Shown here piece after piece: positions 16,687-23,948 of a stretch of DNA of 38,705 nucleotides. The position numbers and the translations under genes were made by a program. Below the pieces are notes generated by a model that saw nothing but the letters and a program-made list of their open reading frames with translations, ran no database searches and was not told the origin of the DNA. Every line of letters begins with the position of its first letter. Position 1 is the stretch's first letter. Source of the stretch: JBBARC01 sp040400005 (GTDB lineage: Bacteria > Pseudomonadota > Alphaproteobacteria > Acetobacterales > Acetobacteraceae); contig JBBARC010000034.1 of assembly GCA_040400005.1 (NCBI GenBank), positions 1 through 38,705 on the forward strand, written 5' to 3'.

Positions 16687-16772
16687 AAGCCGATCCTGTT
16701 GATCACCCGCGCTGCACCATATTTATAAATAGTATTTCGTATCGCCCAAAACCTAGATCCTAAAAGAGGCTT

Positions 16773-17024
16773 ATGATGGGCAGTTTTTTGATAGTTGCGA
16801 TTTCCATGTTAGTGTTTGGCTTAAGCTTGGCACTTGCCGAAACCGCTGCCAAACGCAGCACTCGGATGGCGATCAGCTGTGTTGTGCGGCCAATCCCAGC
16901 AGCTAAAACGTTATTTTTACGCAAAGAATTTCTGCTCGCAAGCCCCGCCCCGGCGCCCAAACGCACCCATCCGTCACACTTAGTGCATGCGCGGTGCGCG
17001 CAGCACACTGTTGCGATCGGTTGA
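16773..17024 (+). CDS. Possible small membrane or secreted protein
   Basis: An 83-codon frame starting ATGATG with AGAGG a few bases upstream and an A/T-rich leader containing a 12-bp palindrome (16720-16731). The first 25 residues (FLIVAISMLVFGLSLALAE) form a membrane helix or signal peptide; the rest is basic and shows no family. Its last 45 bases overlap the 3' end of the opposing HtrA-like gene. It may be a real small gene or a leftover of the decayed stretch around it. Confidence 0.3.
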   Translation: MMGSFLIVAISMLVFGLSLALAETAAKRSTRMAISCVVRPIPAAKTLFLRKEFLLASPAPAPKRTHPSHLVHARCAQHTVAIG

Positions 17025-17951
17025 GTGCACAATTAAATGCAACAATTCATCGTCACGCCCAACGCTTAAGCGCAGTTTCGTCCCGGCATCCCCGGCGCCC
17101 CAAATGCGGCGCCAAAAACTGCCTAAATCGGCAACATCGGCGCCATCCACCGCCACCAGCCGATCGCCCGGCCGCAAACCAGCCCGATCAGCCGGCCCGC
17201 CATCGGCAATGCCGCCCACCACCACGTGGTCGTTTGATTCCATGGCAAACACCCCCAGCCACGGCCGCGGCTTGCCCGCCACCCGGCCATATTTGGTCAG
17301 TTCCGCCAGCCGCGGCAGCAGCAGCGAAATTGGCACCACCATGTTCATATCCACCCGGTGGCCTTTATCATCGCCTTGCTGCAAAATCAGCGACGCTATT
17401 CCCAGCAAATGCCCATCGGCACCGATCAGCGCCGCCCCGCCCCAAAACGGGTGGGCAGGGGCGGTAAACAGCGCATCGTCGATCAAATATTCCCAGTAGC
17501 CGGCAAATTCCTGCCGCCCGACCAGTTTGGTTTCCATCGTGCGGTTGCGCCCGCCGGCTGCCGCCAGCAAGGCGGCATCGCCTAAGGCGAATTTCCCAGG
17601 CTCGCCAAACGCCATTTCCGGCACGCCCAACTTGCCCAAAGGCTGGATCAGCCCAAAGCCAGTTTCAAAATCCACCGCCAGCGTATGCCCGGCAATTGGC
17701 CGGCCGTCGGCGGTGGTCAGCCAAATGGTTTCGGCCTCCATCACCAAATACCCCATGGTCAGCACCAAGCCACCGGCAATGGCAACGCCACTGCCAATGC
17801 GTTCGGTGCCCAAGGCTTCCGCGGTAAAAGCATCTTCCGGCACATCCGCGCGCACGGTAACGATTGCGCGCAAAGTCTTTTCGATATCAAAACTCCAATC
17901 GCGGTCATGCGGCTGAAGATTGTGGGGAATCGCGCGGTCGGGTTTGGCCAT
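16980..17951 (-). CDS. HtrA-like protein without a catalytic triad (trypsin-like fold plus PDZ)
   Basis: A 323-residue protein with an S1C protease-like domain (about 25-215) and a C-terminal PDZ domain (about 228-312, WLGV then GGPADRAGLRPGDRLVAVDG). Aligned by eye with active HtrA enzymes, all three catalytic positions are changed: His to Tyr68 (LTMGYLV for LTNNHVV), Asp to Gly98 (TGFGLI for TDLAVL) and Ser to Trp170 (HPFWGGAAL for NPGNSGGPL). No signal peptide is visible, so it is probably cytoplasmic. It is therefore more likely a binding or scaffold protein than a protease. The ATG at 17951 is preferred over a TTG at 18020 next to the divergent acyltransferase start. The reading frame is intact, which argues for function. 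Confidence 0.82.
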   Translation of the reverse strand: MAKPDRAIPHNLQPHDRDWSFDIEKTLRAIVTVRADVPEDAFTAEALGTERIGSGVAIAGGLVLTMGYLVMEAETIWLTTADGRPIAGHTLAVDFETGFGLIQPLGKLGVPEMAFGEPGKFALGDAALLAAAGGRNRTMETKLVGRQEFAGYWEYLIDDALFTAPAHPFWGGAALIGADGHLLGIASLILQQGDDKGHRVDMNMVVPISLLLPRLAELTKYGRVAGKPRPWLGVFAMESNDHVVVGGIADGGPADRAGLRPGDRLVAVDGADVADLGSFWRRIWGAGDAGTKLRLSVGRDDELLHLIVHSTDRNSVLRAPRMH

Positions 17952-18021
17952 GTGTTTGGGGTGCTTGCCAATGCTGTGGGTTGAAAAGCGGTTATCGGCC
18001 CAAAACGGGGGCAAGCTCAAT

Positions 18022-19218
18022 ATGCCCGCGCCGGAGGGCGCCGACTTACCCGCGCCGGAGGGCGCCTACCTACCCGCGGCTGATAGTGCATATCTACCAG
18101 CGCTCGACGGCTTGCGCGCAATCTCCATCGCCTTCGTGCTCGGTGCCCATGCCGGGCTAGACCATGTTTTGCCCGGTGCATTCGGCGTCACCCTGTTCTT
18201 TTTCATCAGCGGCTGGCTCATCACCCGCCAGTTGCTCGCCGGCCTCGACCGCCGTGGGCAGGTAGGCTTTGGCCGCTTTTACGCCCGCCGTGCGCTGCGC
18301 CTTATGCCAGCGGCGGTGATGTATACCCTGCTGGCAGGCACCGCCTACCTGGGCTTAGGCGGCCACATTTCGCCCGCCGGCGCCGGCGCTGCCGTGTTTT
18401 ATGGCGCCAATTATTATGATCTCTGGGCCGGCTACCACAGCACCGTGCCCGGCGTGCGCCACCCGTTTAACATTTTGTGGTCGCTGGCGATCGAGGAGCA
18501 TTTTTACTTAGTCTGGCCCGCCTGCCTGGCCCTCACCTGGCGCCGCCGCCACCTATTCGCGGCGCTACTTCTGCTGTGCGTGGCCATTCTGCTGTGGCGC
18601 GCAACCCTGTTTCACCTCTGCTTCGTCCCTGGCGCCCCCGCTGTGTGCGGCCCAACCAACCCCAACCCGCTATGGGCTTATAACCGTCTATATTTGGCCA
18701 CCGACACCCGCCTCGATTCCATCGCGTTCGGCGCCGCCCTGGCCATCGCCACCTGGCAAAACCGCGCCTTTGTTTGCCGTGCGGCCGGCGGCTGGGCGTT
18801 ACCCGCCCTGGGGGTAGCCTTACTCTTCCTAAGTTTTGCGTGCCCCGGCTCCTTTGCTCGCCACGTGCTGCGCCCCACCCTGCAAGGCACCGGCCTAATG
18901 CTAACATTCCCCGCAATCTTGGCACGTCCAAGCCTCGCCACCCCCCTGGCAAACCCCGCCTTGGTGCTGATCGGCCGCCTAAGCTACGCGCTCTACCTCT
19001 GGCACTGGGGCGCCATGATGCTGGCCGATAGGTTTTTCCCAGCCGGCCACACTGCGGCCTGGGTAATGACCACGCTCCCCCTTGCGGTCATCCTGGCGCT
19101 GCTCTCCTATACCCTGATCGAACGCCCCATGCTGCGCCTGCGCCGCCACTTTGGCAGCGCCGCCCCAGATGCTTTTGTAACGCATGCCTTGGCTGTGCAG
19201 GAAACCTTAGCCCCATGA
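18022..19218 (+). CDS. Acyltransferase-3 family membrane protein (OafA/YrhL-like)
   Basis: A 398-residue inner-membrane protein with about ten helices. Acyltransferase-3 signatures: the opening YLPALDGLRAI segment, the conserved His in VLGAHAG (about residue 50), FFFISGWLI, and FYARRALRLMPA (about 92-104). Members transfer acetyl or other acyl groups to O-antigen, peptidoglycan or exopolysaccharide sugars. The N-terminus is odd: three extra 8-residue units (PAPEGADL, PAPEGAYL, PAADSAYL) precede PALDGLRA as a 24-base tandem repeat. The start at 18022 gives the whole repeat. Its 3' end overlaps the alpha/beta hydrolase start (ATGA). Confidence 0.85.
   Translation: MPAPEGADLPAPEGAYLPAADSAYLPALDGLRAISIAFVLGAHAGLDHVLPGAFGVTLFFFISGWLITRQLLAGLDRRGQVGFGRFYARRALRLMPAAVMYTLLAGTAYLGLGGHISPAGAGAAVFYGANYYDLWAGYHSTVPGVRHPFNILWSLAIEEHFYLVWPACLALTWRRRHLFAALLLLCVAILLWRATLFHLCFVPGAPAVCGPTNPNPLWAYNRLYLATDTRLDSIAFGAALAIATWQNRAFVCRAAGGWALPALGVALLFLSFACPGSFARHVLRPTLQGTGLMLTFPAILARPSLATPLANPALVLIGRLSYALYLWHWGAMMLADRFFPAGHTAAWVMTTLPLAVILALLSYTLIERPMLRLRRHFGSAAPDAFVTHALAVQETLAP
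18025..18120 (+). repeat. 24-base tandem repeat inside the acyltransferase gene
   Basis: Four in-frame units of 24 bases at 18025, 18049, 18073 and 18097. The first two differ at only a few bases, the third is diverged, and the fourth is the family's own conserved first motif. Confidence 0.85.
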
Positions 19219-20057
19219 CCCCCCATCAATTCACCATCCCCTATCTGTTCAAACAGCGGTTTTTGCACTTGGCCATCACCGCCTGGGGCAGCCCGGCCAA
19301 ACCACCGGTGATCTGCGTGCACGGCCTCTCCCGCCAAGGCCGCGATTTTGATGCGCTGGCCGCCAGCCTCGCCACCGATTTTTACGTGCTCTGCCCCGAT
19401 CTCCCCGGCCGCGGCCAATCCTCGTGGCTACCCGACCCCGCCGACTACGCCCCCCTTACCTACGTCCACGCGCTCTCCCACCTGCTCGCCTACGTCGCCC
19501 GCCCAGTCTCCTGGGTTGGCACATCGCTGGGCGGCATCTGCGGCATGCTGATAGCGGCCGCCGAACACGCACCCATCACCCGCATGGTGTTAAACGACAT
19601 CGGCCCCTTCATCCCCAAAGCCGCCATCGCCACCATCCGCCAATACATCAACACCAAAACCGAATTTGCCGATCTGAACGAGCTCGCCGCCTACCTCCGC
19701 GGCATCAACGCCTCCTTCGGCACCCTAACCGACGCCGACTGGCTCCATCTCGCCCGCTACTCCGCCCGCCCCAACCCCGCCGGCGGGTTGTGGCTGCATT
19801 ACGACCCCGCGATGATTGTGCCGATCAAAAACACCGAACCCGCCGACACCGATCTGTGGCCATTTTGGGCCGCGATCAAAACCCCCATGCTCACTTTGCG
19901 CGGCGCCAACAGCGCGCTGCTGCTGCCAGAAACCTTAACCGAAATGGCCAAAAAATCAGCAACCCACGTGGTGCCTGATTGCGGCCACGCCCCCGCCCTG
20001 ATGGACGCACCCACCATTGCGGTTATTCGGGCGTTTTTGGCGGCAGGACAAAAGTAA
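19215..20057 (+). CDS. Alpha/beta hydrolase fold protein
   Basis: A 280-residue cytoplasmic protein with the standard fold: oxyanion motif CVHGLSRQGRDF (about 34-45), nucleophile elbow GTSLGG with Ser104, and the late His258 in CGHAPAL. The acid residue expected in the LRG..SDLL segment is replaced: the text reads LRGANSALL, so Ala234 stands where relatives have Asp. Other acids nearby could substitute, but the canonical triad is incomplete. It overlaps the acyltransferase gene by four bases (ATGA), so the two are translationally coupled; a role in removing or editing acyl groups would fit but is inference. Its TAA stop lies in sequence shared with the adjacent palindromic repeat. Confidence 0.82.
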   Translation: MTPHQFTIPYLFKQRFLHLAITAWGSPAKPPVICVHGLSRQGRDFDALAASLATDFYVLCPDLPGRGQSSWLPDPADYAPLTYVHALSHLLAYVARPVSWVGTSLGGICGMLIAAAEHAPITRMVLNDIGPFIPKAAIATIRQYINTKTEFADLNELAAYLRGINASFGTLTDADWLHLARYSARPNPAGGLWLHYDPAMIVPIKNTEPADTDLWPFWAAIKTPMLTLRGANSALLLPETLTEMAKKSATHVVPDCGHAPALMDAPTIAVIRAFLAAGQK

Positions 20058-20061
20058 GAAT

Positions 20062-20103
20062 CTTCTTTTTCTGAAGAAAAAGAAGCAAAAAAACTTTTAT
20101 AAT
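20062..20103 (+). repeat. Palindromic intergenic repeat, copy 3
   Basis: Arms CTTCTTTTTC and GAAAAAGAAG around TGAA, with the family tail CAAAAAAACTTTTATAATGC. The shared head AAGTAAGAAT just upstream supplies the TAA stop of the hydrolase gene at 20055-20057. The remaining gap to 20233 holds a hairpin (20146-20164) and no gene. Confidence 0.85.
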
Positions 20104-20145
20104 GCAAGGTTTTTGGCGTTCAGGCGATGAACGTAATGAAATTAG

Positions 20146-20164
20146 GGTGGGCTTTTAGCCCACC
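20146..20164 (-). terminator. Hairpin downstream of the minus-strand glycosyltransferase
   Basis: Perfect 7-bp stem GGTGGGC / GCCCACC with a five-base loop, about 70 bases beyond the gene's stop. On the minus strand it is followed by CTAATTTCATT, a weak U-rich tract. Confidence 0.45.
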
Positions 20165-20233
20165 GTCGCATGTTGCGCCCGCCCCAACCCGGCCGAGCGT
20201 GTCACCGGGCTCGCCGTGCCCGCCGATGCCCCC

Positions 20234-21067
20234 CTAAAACCCCAAACGTTCACTCTCTGCCCTAATCCGGTCGCCATACCGCCCGGCAATCGGGTCCGCA
20301 ATGTCATTGCGATTATACTCGTCAAACTCCTCCATCTTGCGAATGGCCACATCACTGGGATACCCGCGCCTAAGTTTGGCCCGCCAATGCGCCCGCGACC
20401 GGGTAAAATAATGGTTAATCCGGCCGAGCGTATAATCCGGCTCATGCGCCGCAAACCCGGCCAGCTCCCCGCCATGCTCGGGCGCCGGCCACCACTGCAC
20501 CGGCCGGCGCGCCAAATCGCAATAGGCGCCGGCCACATGTGGCGCGAGTTCAAAACAATGCGGGTTTAACGCGCGCCCGGCCAAATGCGGCCGCACAATC
20601 GATTTCACGTGCCGCGCCGGAAAAAAACCCGGCCCCGCCCGGCGGGTGAAATTTTCGGTCACCAACCCACTGGGAAAATCATCATGCCCGTTTGCGCCAT
20701 ACACCGCCCACGGCACGGCAATACCGGCCCAGCGATCGTAGGTCGCCAGCCACTCATTCACCGGCACATCCGCGTCCGGCACCAAAAACTCATCCGAATC
20801 GATAAACGCCATCCAATCAAATTCCAGCCGGTAGGCGCCAATCGCCGCGTTATACGCAGCAAGCTGGGATTGCGTTGAACGGTCTTGCCAGTCATGGATG
20901 CGTATATCGTAATGACGCCCCGCCGCCTGTATCACCGCAACTGTGCCATCATCGGACCCGTTATCGAAAATGATCTGCGTATCAAAGCCAAGCACCTGAT
21001 GGTAGATGATCCACTCGCCGATATCGCGGGCCTCGTTGCGCACAATCAGGCAGACAGCGGTTTTCAT
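20234..21067 (-). CDS. Glycosyltransferase, GT2/GT92-like
   Basis: A 277-residue cytoplasmic GT-A protein. The opening MKTAVCLIVRNEARDIGEWIIYH and the IFDNGSDDGT segment are typical of the Glyco_tranf_2_4 / GT92 group. The metal-binding DxD motif is SDEF in FIDSDEFLVP (about residue 95), followed by a conserved His near the C-terminal INHYFTRS. The sugar and acceptor are unknown. The start at 21067 gives the family-like N-terminus; the ribosome-binding site (GGCGG) is weak. The gene is divergent from a second transferase-like gene that starts only 12-27 bases away, so promoters must overlap coding sequence. Confidence 0.8.
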   Translation of the reverse strand: MKTAVCLIVRNEARDIGEWIIYHQVLGFDTQIIFDNGSDDGTVAVIQAAGRHYDIRIHDWQDRSTQSQLAAYNAAIGAYRLEFDWMAFIDSDEFLVPDADVPVNEWLATYDRWAGIAVPWAVYGANGHDDFPSGLVTENFTRRAGPGFFPARHVKSIVRPHLAGRALNPHCFELAPHVAGAYCDLARRPVQWWPAPEHGGELAGFAAHEPDYTLGRINHYFTRSRAHWRAKLRRGYPSDVAIRKMEEFDEYNRNDIADPIAGRYGDRIRAESERLGF

Positions 21068-21079
21068 GGTGCCGCCATT

Positions 21080-22243
21080 GTGCACGTGTCCACCATGGGC
21101 AACCTCGCCAACCAAATGATCCAGGCCATGGTGGCGGTGTCGCTCGCCGACCAGTTGCGCGACCGGTCCGGCACCTCGCCACGCCTATCCAATATTAATT
21201 TGCCCGCGTTTTGCATGCACCACCCTTACGTGCCGCATAATGATATCGCAACGCTCACCGTTACCGGCCACACGCTGGATACCCCGGCCCTGGCCCTGGC
21301 GCTCAGCACCGGTGCCGCCGGTTGTATCGACATCCGCAGCTATGCTCAGCGTATGGTTAATTTTCCCTCGCTAAACCGCGCACGCAGGCTGTTTGCCCAT
21401 ACCCCTCCGCAAAACCCCGCAGCCGGCCCCAACGATTTGCTGTGCAGCATTCGCCAGGGCGACATCTTGGATGGCCACCACCCCGATTACGTTTTGATCC
21501 CGCCGGCGTTTTATGCCGATATGGCCGAAATCACAGCCCTAAACCCAGTGTTTTTTGGCCAGATCGACGATAGCCCGTACATGGCAACCCTGCGCGCGCT
21601 GTTTCCCCAGGCGCGCTTTGTGCCGGGGGTGTCGCCCGAGGCCGATTTTGCTCAACTGCGCCACGCGCCGCATATCGTGCCAGCCATCAGCACCTTTTCC
21701 TGGCTCGCCGCCTGGTTGGGCCATGCGCAAACCATTCATCTGCCGGTGTTAGGCCTGTTCCACCTCGGCCAGTCGCCCAGCGTTGATTTGTTACCCGAAG
21801 ATGATGCGCGCTACCGGTTTTACCAGTTTCCCTACCATTACGCGGTGCCGGTGGCGCAGGTGGCAGCCGCCCATCAGGCGATCCACCGGCTGTGGCGCCA
21901 GGTGCCGCGCGCCGCGATCACCGCACAGGTGCGGCCGCCGCGCGATTTAGATGCGCTGCTGACCCAGTTTAGCGAGGCCGAGTACAGCACCCTGCACCCC
22001 GATGTGGCGAGTGCTGTCGAGGGTGGCCATTTTCCCAGTTTCCGCCACCATTTTGTGCATCACGGTTTTGCCGAAGGCCGCGCCCCCTTTGCCCTGGACC
22101 ACGCGTTTTACGTCACCGCCTACCCCATGGCCGGCTTAGAACTTAGCGATGGCCACTACGCCGATATCTGGCATCATTTTGTGCTGTCCGGGCGCGGCCG
22201 TGGCTACCGGCGCCGTGCCCCGGAAAAACCGCCCCAGCCTTAG
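21080..22243 (+). CDS. Fucosyltransferase-like protein with C-terminal PDV-EGR repeats
   Basis: About 387 residues from the GTG at 21080 (382 if ATG 21095 is used). The N-terminal 280 residues resemble glycosyltransferases of the alpha-1,2-fucosyltransferase kind: an opening STMGNLANQMIQ like their GNQMFQ, and IVPAISTFSWLAAWLG, which matches their late STFSWW motif. The C-terminal 90 residues hold two copies of a module often seen attached to surface-polysaccharide enzymes, the first reading YSTLHPDVASAVEGG, then HHFVHHGFAEGR; the second is diverged. The frame is open further upstream, but that part is antisense to the neighbouring transferase. The family is inferred from motifs, not from a search. 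Confidence 0.65.
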   Translation: MHVSTMGNLANQMIQAMVAVSLADQLRDRSGTSPRLSNINLPAFCMHHPYVPHNDIATLTVTGHTLDTPALALALSTGAAGCIDIRSYAQRMVNFPSLNRARRLFAHTPPQNPAAGPNDLLCSIRQGDILDGHHPDYVLIPPAFYADMAEITALNPVFFGQIDDSPYMATLRALFPQARFVPGVSPEADFAQLRHAPHIVPAISTFSWLAAWLGHAQTIHLPVLGLFHLGQSPSVDLLPEDDARYRFYQFPYHYAVPVAQVAAAHQAIHRLWRQVPRAAITAQVRPPRDLDALLTQFSEAEYSTLHPDVASAVEGGHFPSFRHHFVHHGFAEGRAPFALDHAFYVTAYPMAGLELSDGHYADIWHHFVLSGRGRGYRRRAPEKPPQP

Positions 22244-22473
22244 CACATCTCGATACCGTTCGCTGCGTGCAGAACCGCCGCCGCCAGCAGCAGTGTGGTG
22301 GCGCTAACCAACCCGGCCGCATCCACCGCGTCGCCGCGGCCCAGCAAAGTCAGTGCGGCCACCATGCCGCCGGCGCTGAAAACGGCCATCCACCAGCCCG
22401 CCATCGGCGCACGGTGCCGGCGTACTGCCCGGCGGGGCCGGGATGCCAAGGCCAAAGTCCATATTAACGCCAT
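22240..22473 (-). CDS. Small two-helix membrane protein, unknown
   Basis: A 77-residue protein with a membrane helix after a basic stretch (GWWMAVFSAGGMVAALTLL) and a second near the end (GLVSATTLLLAAAVLHAA). A strong site (AAAGGA, 8 bases before the ATG) supports expression. I do not recognise the family. Its 3' end overlaps the stop of the opposing gene by four bases. Confidence 0.6.
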   Translation of the reverse strand: MALIWTLALASRPRRAVRRHRAPMAGWWMAVFSAGGMVAALTLLGRGDAVDAAGLVSATTLLLAAAVLHAANGIEMC

Positions 22474-22521
22474 GGTGGGGTCCTTTTTGTCTCACTGCTG
22501 GGCCATGGTTTACGTCCTAAG

Positions 22522-22539
22522 CGTAACTATTTCGTTACG
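22522..22539. promoter_or_regulatory. Inverted repeat upstream of argD
   Basis: Perfect 6-base arms CGTAAC / GTTACG around TATTTC, in the 278-base gap between the small membrane protein gene and argD. It could be an operator for either gene. Apart from this I see no clear promoter in the gap, and no gene. Confidence 0.3.
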
Positions 22540-22751
22540 AATCTGGCCAGTTCCGCCGATCACACCCCGGCCGAGTCGCCGCGCGCCAAACTGGCGTGCC
22601 GACCGCTTTGGGGGTGCCTTGCATATTGCGCATTTGACAGCGCCCCAACCGCCCCCGACACTCCCCCCCGCGCCGTCCTTCCCCGCCAAGGGGTTGGCGG
22701 TGTTCGTCGTTTTGTTCCCCACGTGCAAATTACCAGGATCGCCCCGCCCAC

Positions 22752-23948
22752 ATGTCCGCCCTGATGCCGACCTACGCCCGTGCCGATCTCGCTTTCACCC
22801 ACGGTGAAGGCGCCTGGCTATGGGCAACCGACGGGCGCCGCTTCCTCGATTTCGGCGCCGGTATCGCCACCTCATCGCTCGGCCACGCCCACCCCCATTT
22901 GGTGCAGGCCATCACCGCCCAAGCGGCGCGGGTGATGCACGTATCAAACCTGTATCGCGTGCCGGGGGCCGAACGCCTGGCCGAACGCCTAACCGCGGCC
23001 ACCTTCGCCGATCAGGTTTTTTTCTGTAATTCGGGGGCGGAAGCCAACGAAGGCATGGTCAAAATGATTCGCCGTGCGATGGCCGCCCGTGGCCAACCTG
23101 AACGCTACCGCATGATCTGCTGCGAGGGCGCCTTTCACGGCCGCACGCTGGCCATGCTGGCCGCCACCGGTAACGCCAAATATCTGGAAGGCTACGGCCC
23201 GGTGGTGGATGGTTTCGATCACGTGCCGTTCAACAATCTCAATGCCCTGCGCGCCGCCATCACGCCGCAAACCGCCGGCATTTTGATCGAGCCTATTCAG
23301 GGCGAAGGCGGCGTGCGCGTCGCCGATCCCGCCTTTTTGCGCGGCCTGCGGGCAGCGTGCAACGAATGGGGTTTGCTGCTGGCGTTTGACGAAGTGCAAT
23401 GCGGCATGGGCCGCACCGGAACGCTGCTGGCCTGCGAACAGGCAGGCGTTACGCCAGATATCGTGTCGCTGGCCAAAGGCATTGCCGGCGGCTTCCCCAT
23501 GGGCGCCATTTTGGCCAGCGCCGAGATTGGCAAAAACATGACCCCGGGCAGCCACGGCACCACCTTTGGCGGCAACCCGCTGGCCGCCGCCGCCGCCAAC
23601 GCGGTGCTGGATGTTGTTCTGGCCGATGGGTTTTTGGCCCAGGTGGCAGCCCGGGGGGCTTACCTGCGCGGACTGCTGGCCGGGATCGTTGCCGATTTTC
23701 CCACTATTTTTGCCGATGTGCGGGGCGTCGGCTTAATGCTCGGTTTGGGCTGTGTGGCACAAAATACTGATGTGCAGCGCGCCTGCATTGAAGAAGGGTT
23801 GCTTACCGTCACCGCCGGCCAAAATGCGCTACGCTTGGTGCCGCCGCTGATTGTATCGGCCGCCGAGTGCGCCGATGCCGCCGCCCGCATTGCCCGCGCC
23901 GCCCGCCGTTTGGCCGGTGCCGACCAGTTGGCCGAGGTGGTGGCATGA
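22752..23948 (+). CDS. argD: Acetylornithine aminotransferase
   Basis: A 398-residue class-III PLP-dependent aminotransferase of arginine synthesis, converting N-acetylglutamate semialdehyde to N-acetylornithine (EC 2.6.1.11). PLP lysine is Lys242 in SLAKGIAGGFPMGA; Asp213 (LLAFDEVQCGMGRTG) binds the pyridine nitrogen; the phosphate-cup segment NSGAEANE is at 93-100. Length is typical. The same fold serves succinylornithine or GABA transamination, but the overlap with argF (ATGA, four bases) makes arginine synthesis the natural role. AGGAT lies about 12 bases before the start, a rather long spacing. Confidence 0.93.
   Translation: MSALMPTYARADLAFTHGEGAWLWATDGRRFLDFGAGIATSSLGHAHPHLVQAITAQAARVMHVSNLYRVPGAERLAERLTAATFADQVFFCNSGAEANEGMVKMIRRAMAARGQPERYRMICCEGAFHGRTLAMLAATGNAKYLEGYGPVVDGFDHVPFNNLNALRAAITPQTAGILIEPIQGEGGVRVADPAFLRGLRAACNEWGLLLAFDEVQCGMGRTGTLLACEQAGVTPDIVSLAKGIAGGFPMGAILASAEIGKNMTPGSHGTTFGGNPLAAAAANAVLDVVLADGFLAQVAARGAYLRGLLAGIVADFPTIFADVRGVGLMLGLGCVAQNTDVQRACIEEGLLTVTAGQNALRLVPPLIVSAAECADAAARIARAARRLAGADQLAEVVA

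Noticed and set aside
22474..22751. Possible riboswitch or leader peptide before argD
   Set aside because: No conserved aptamer or short Arg-rich leader with a terminator was visible; only a small inverted repeat.
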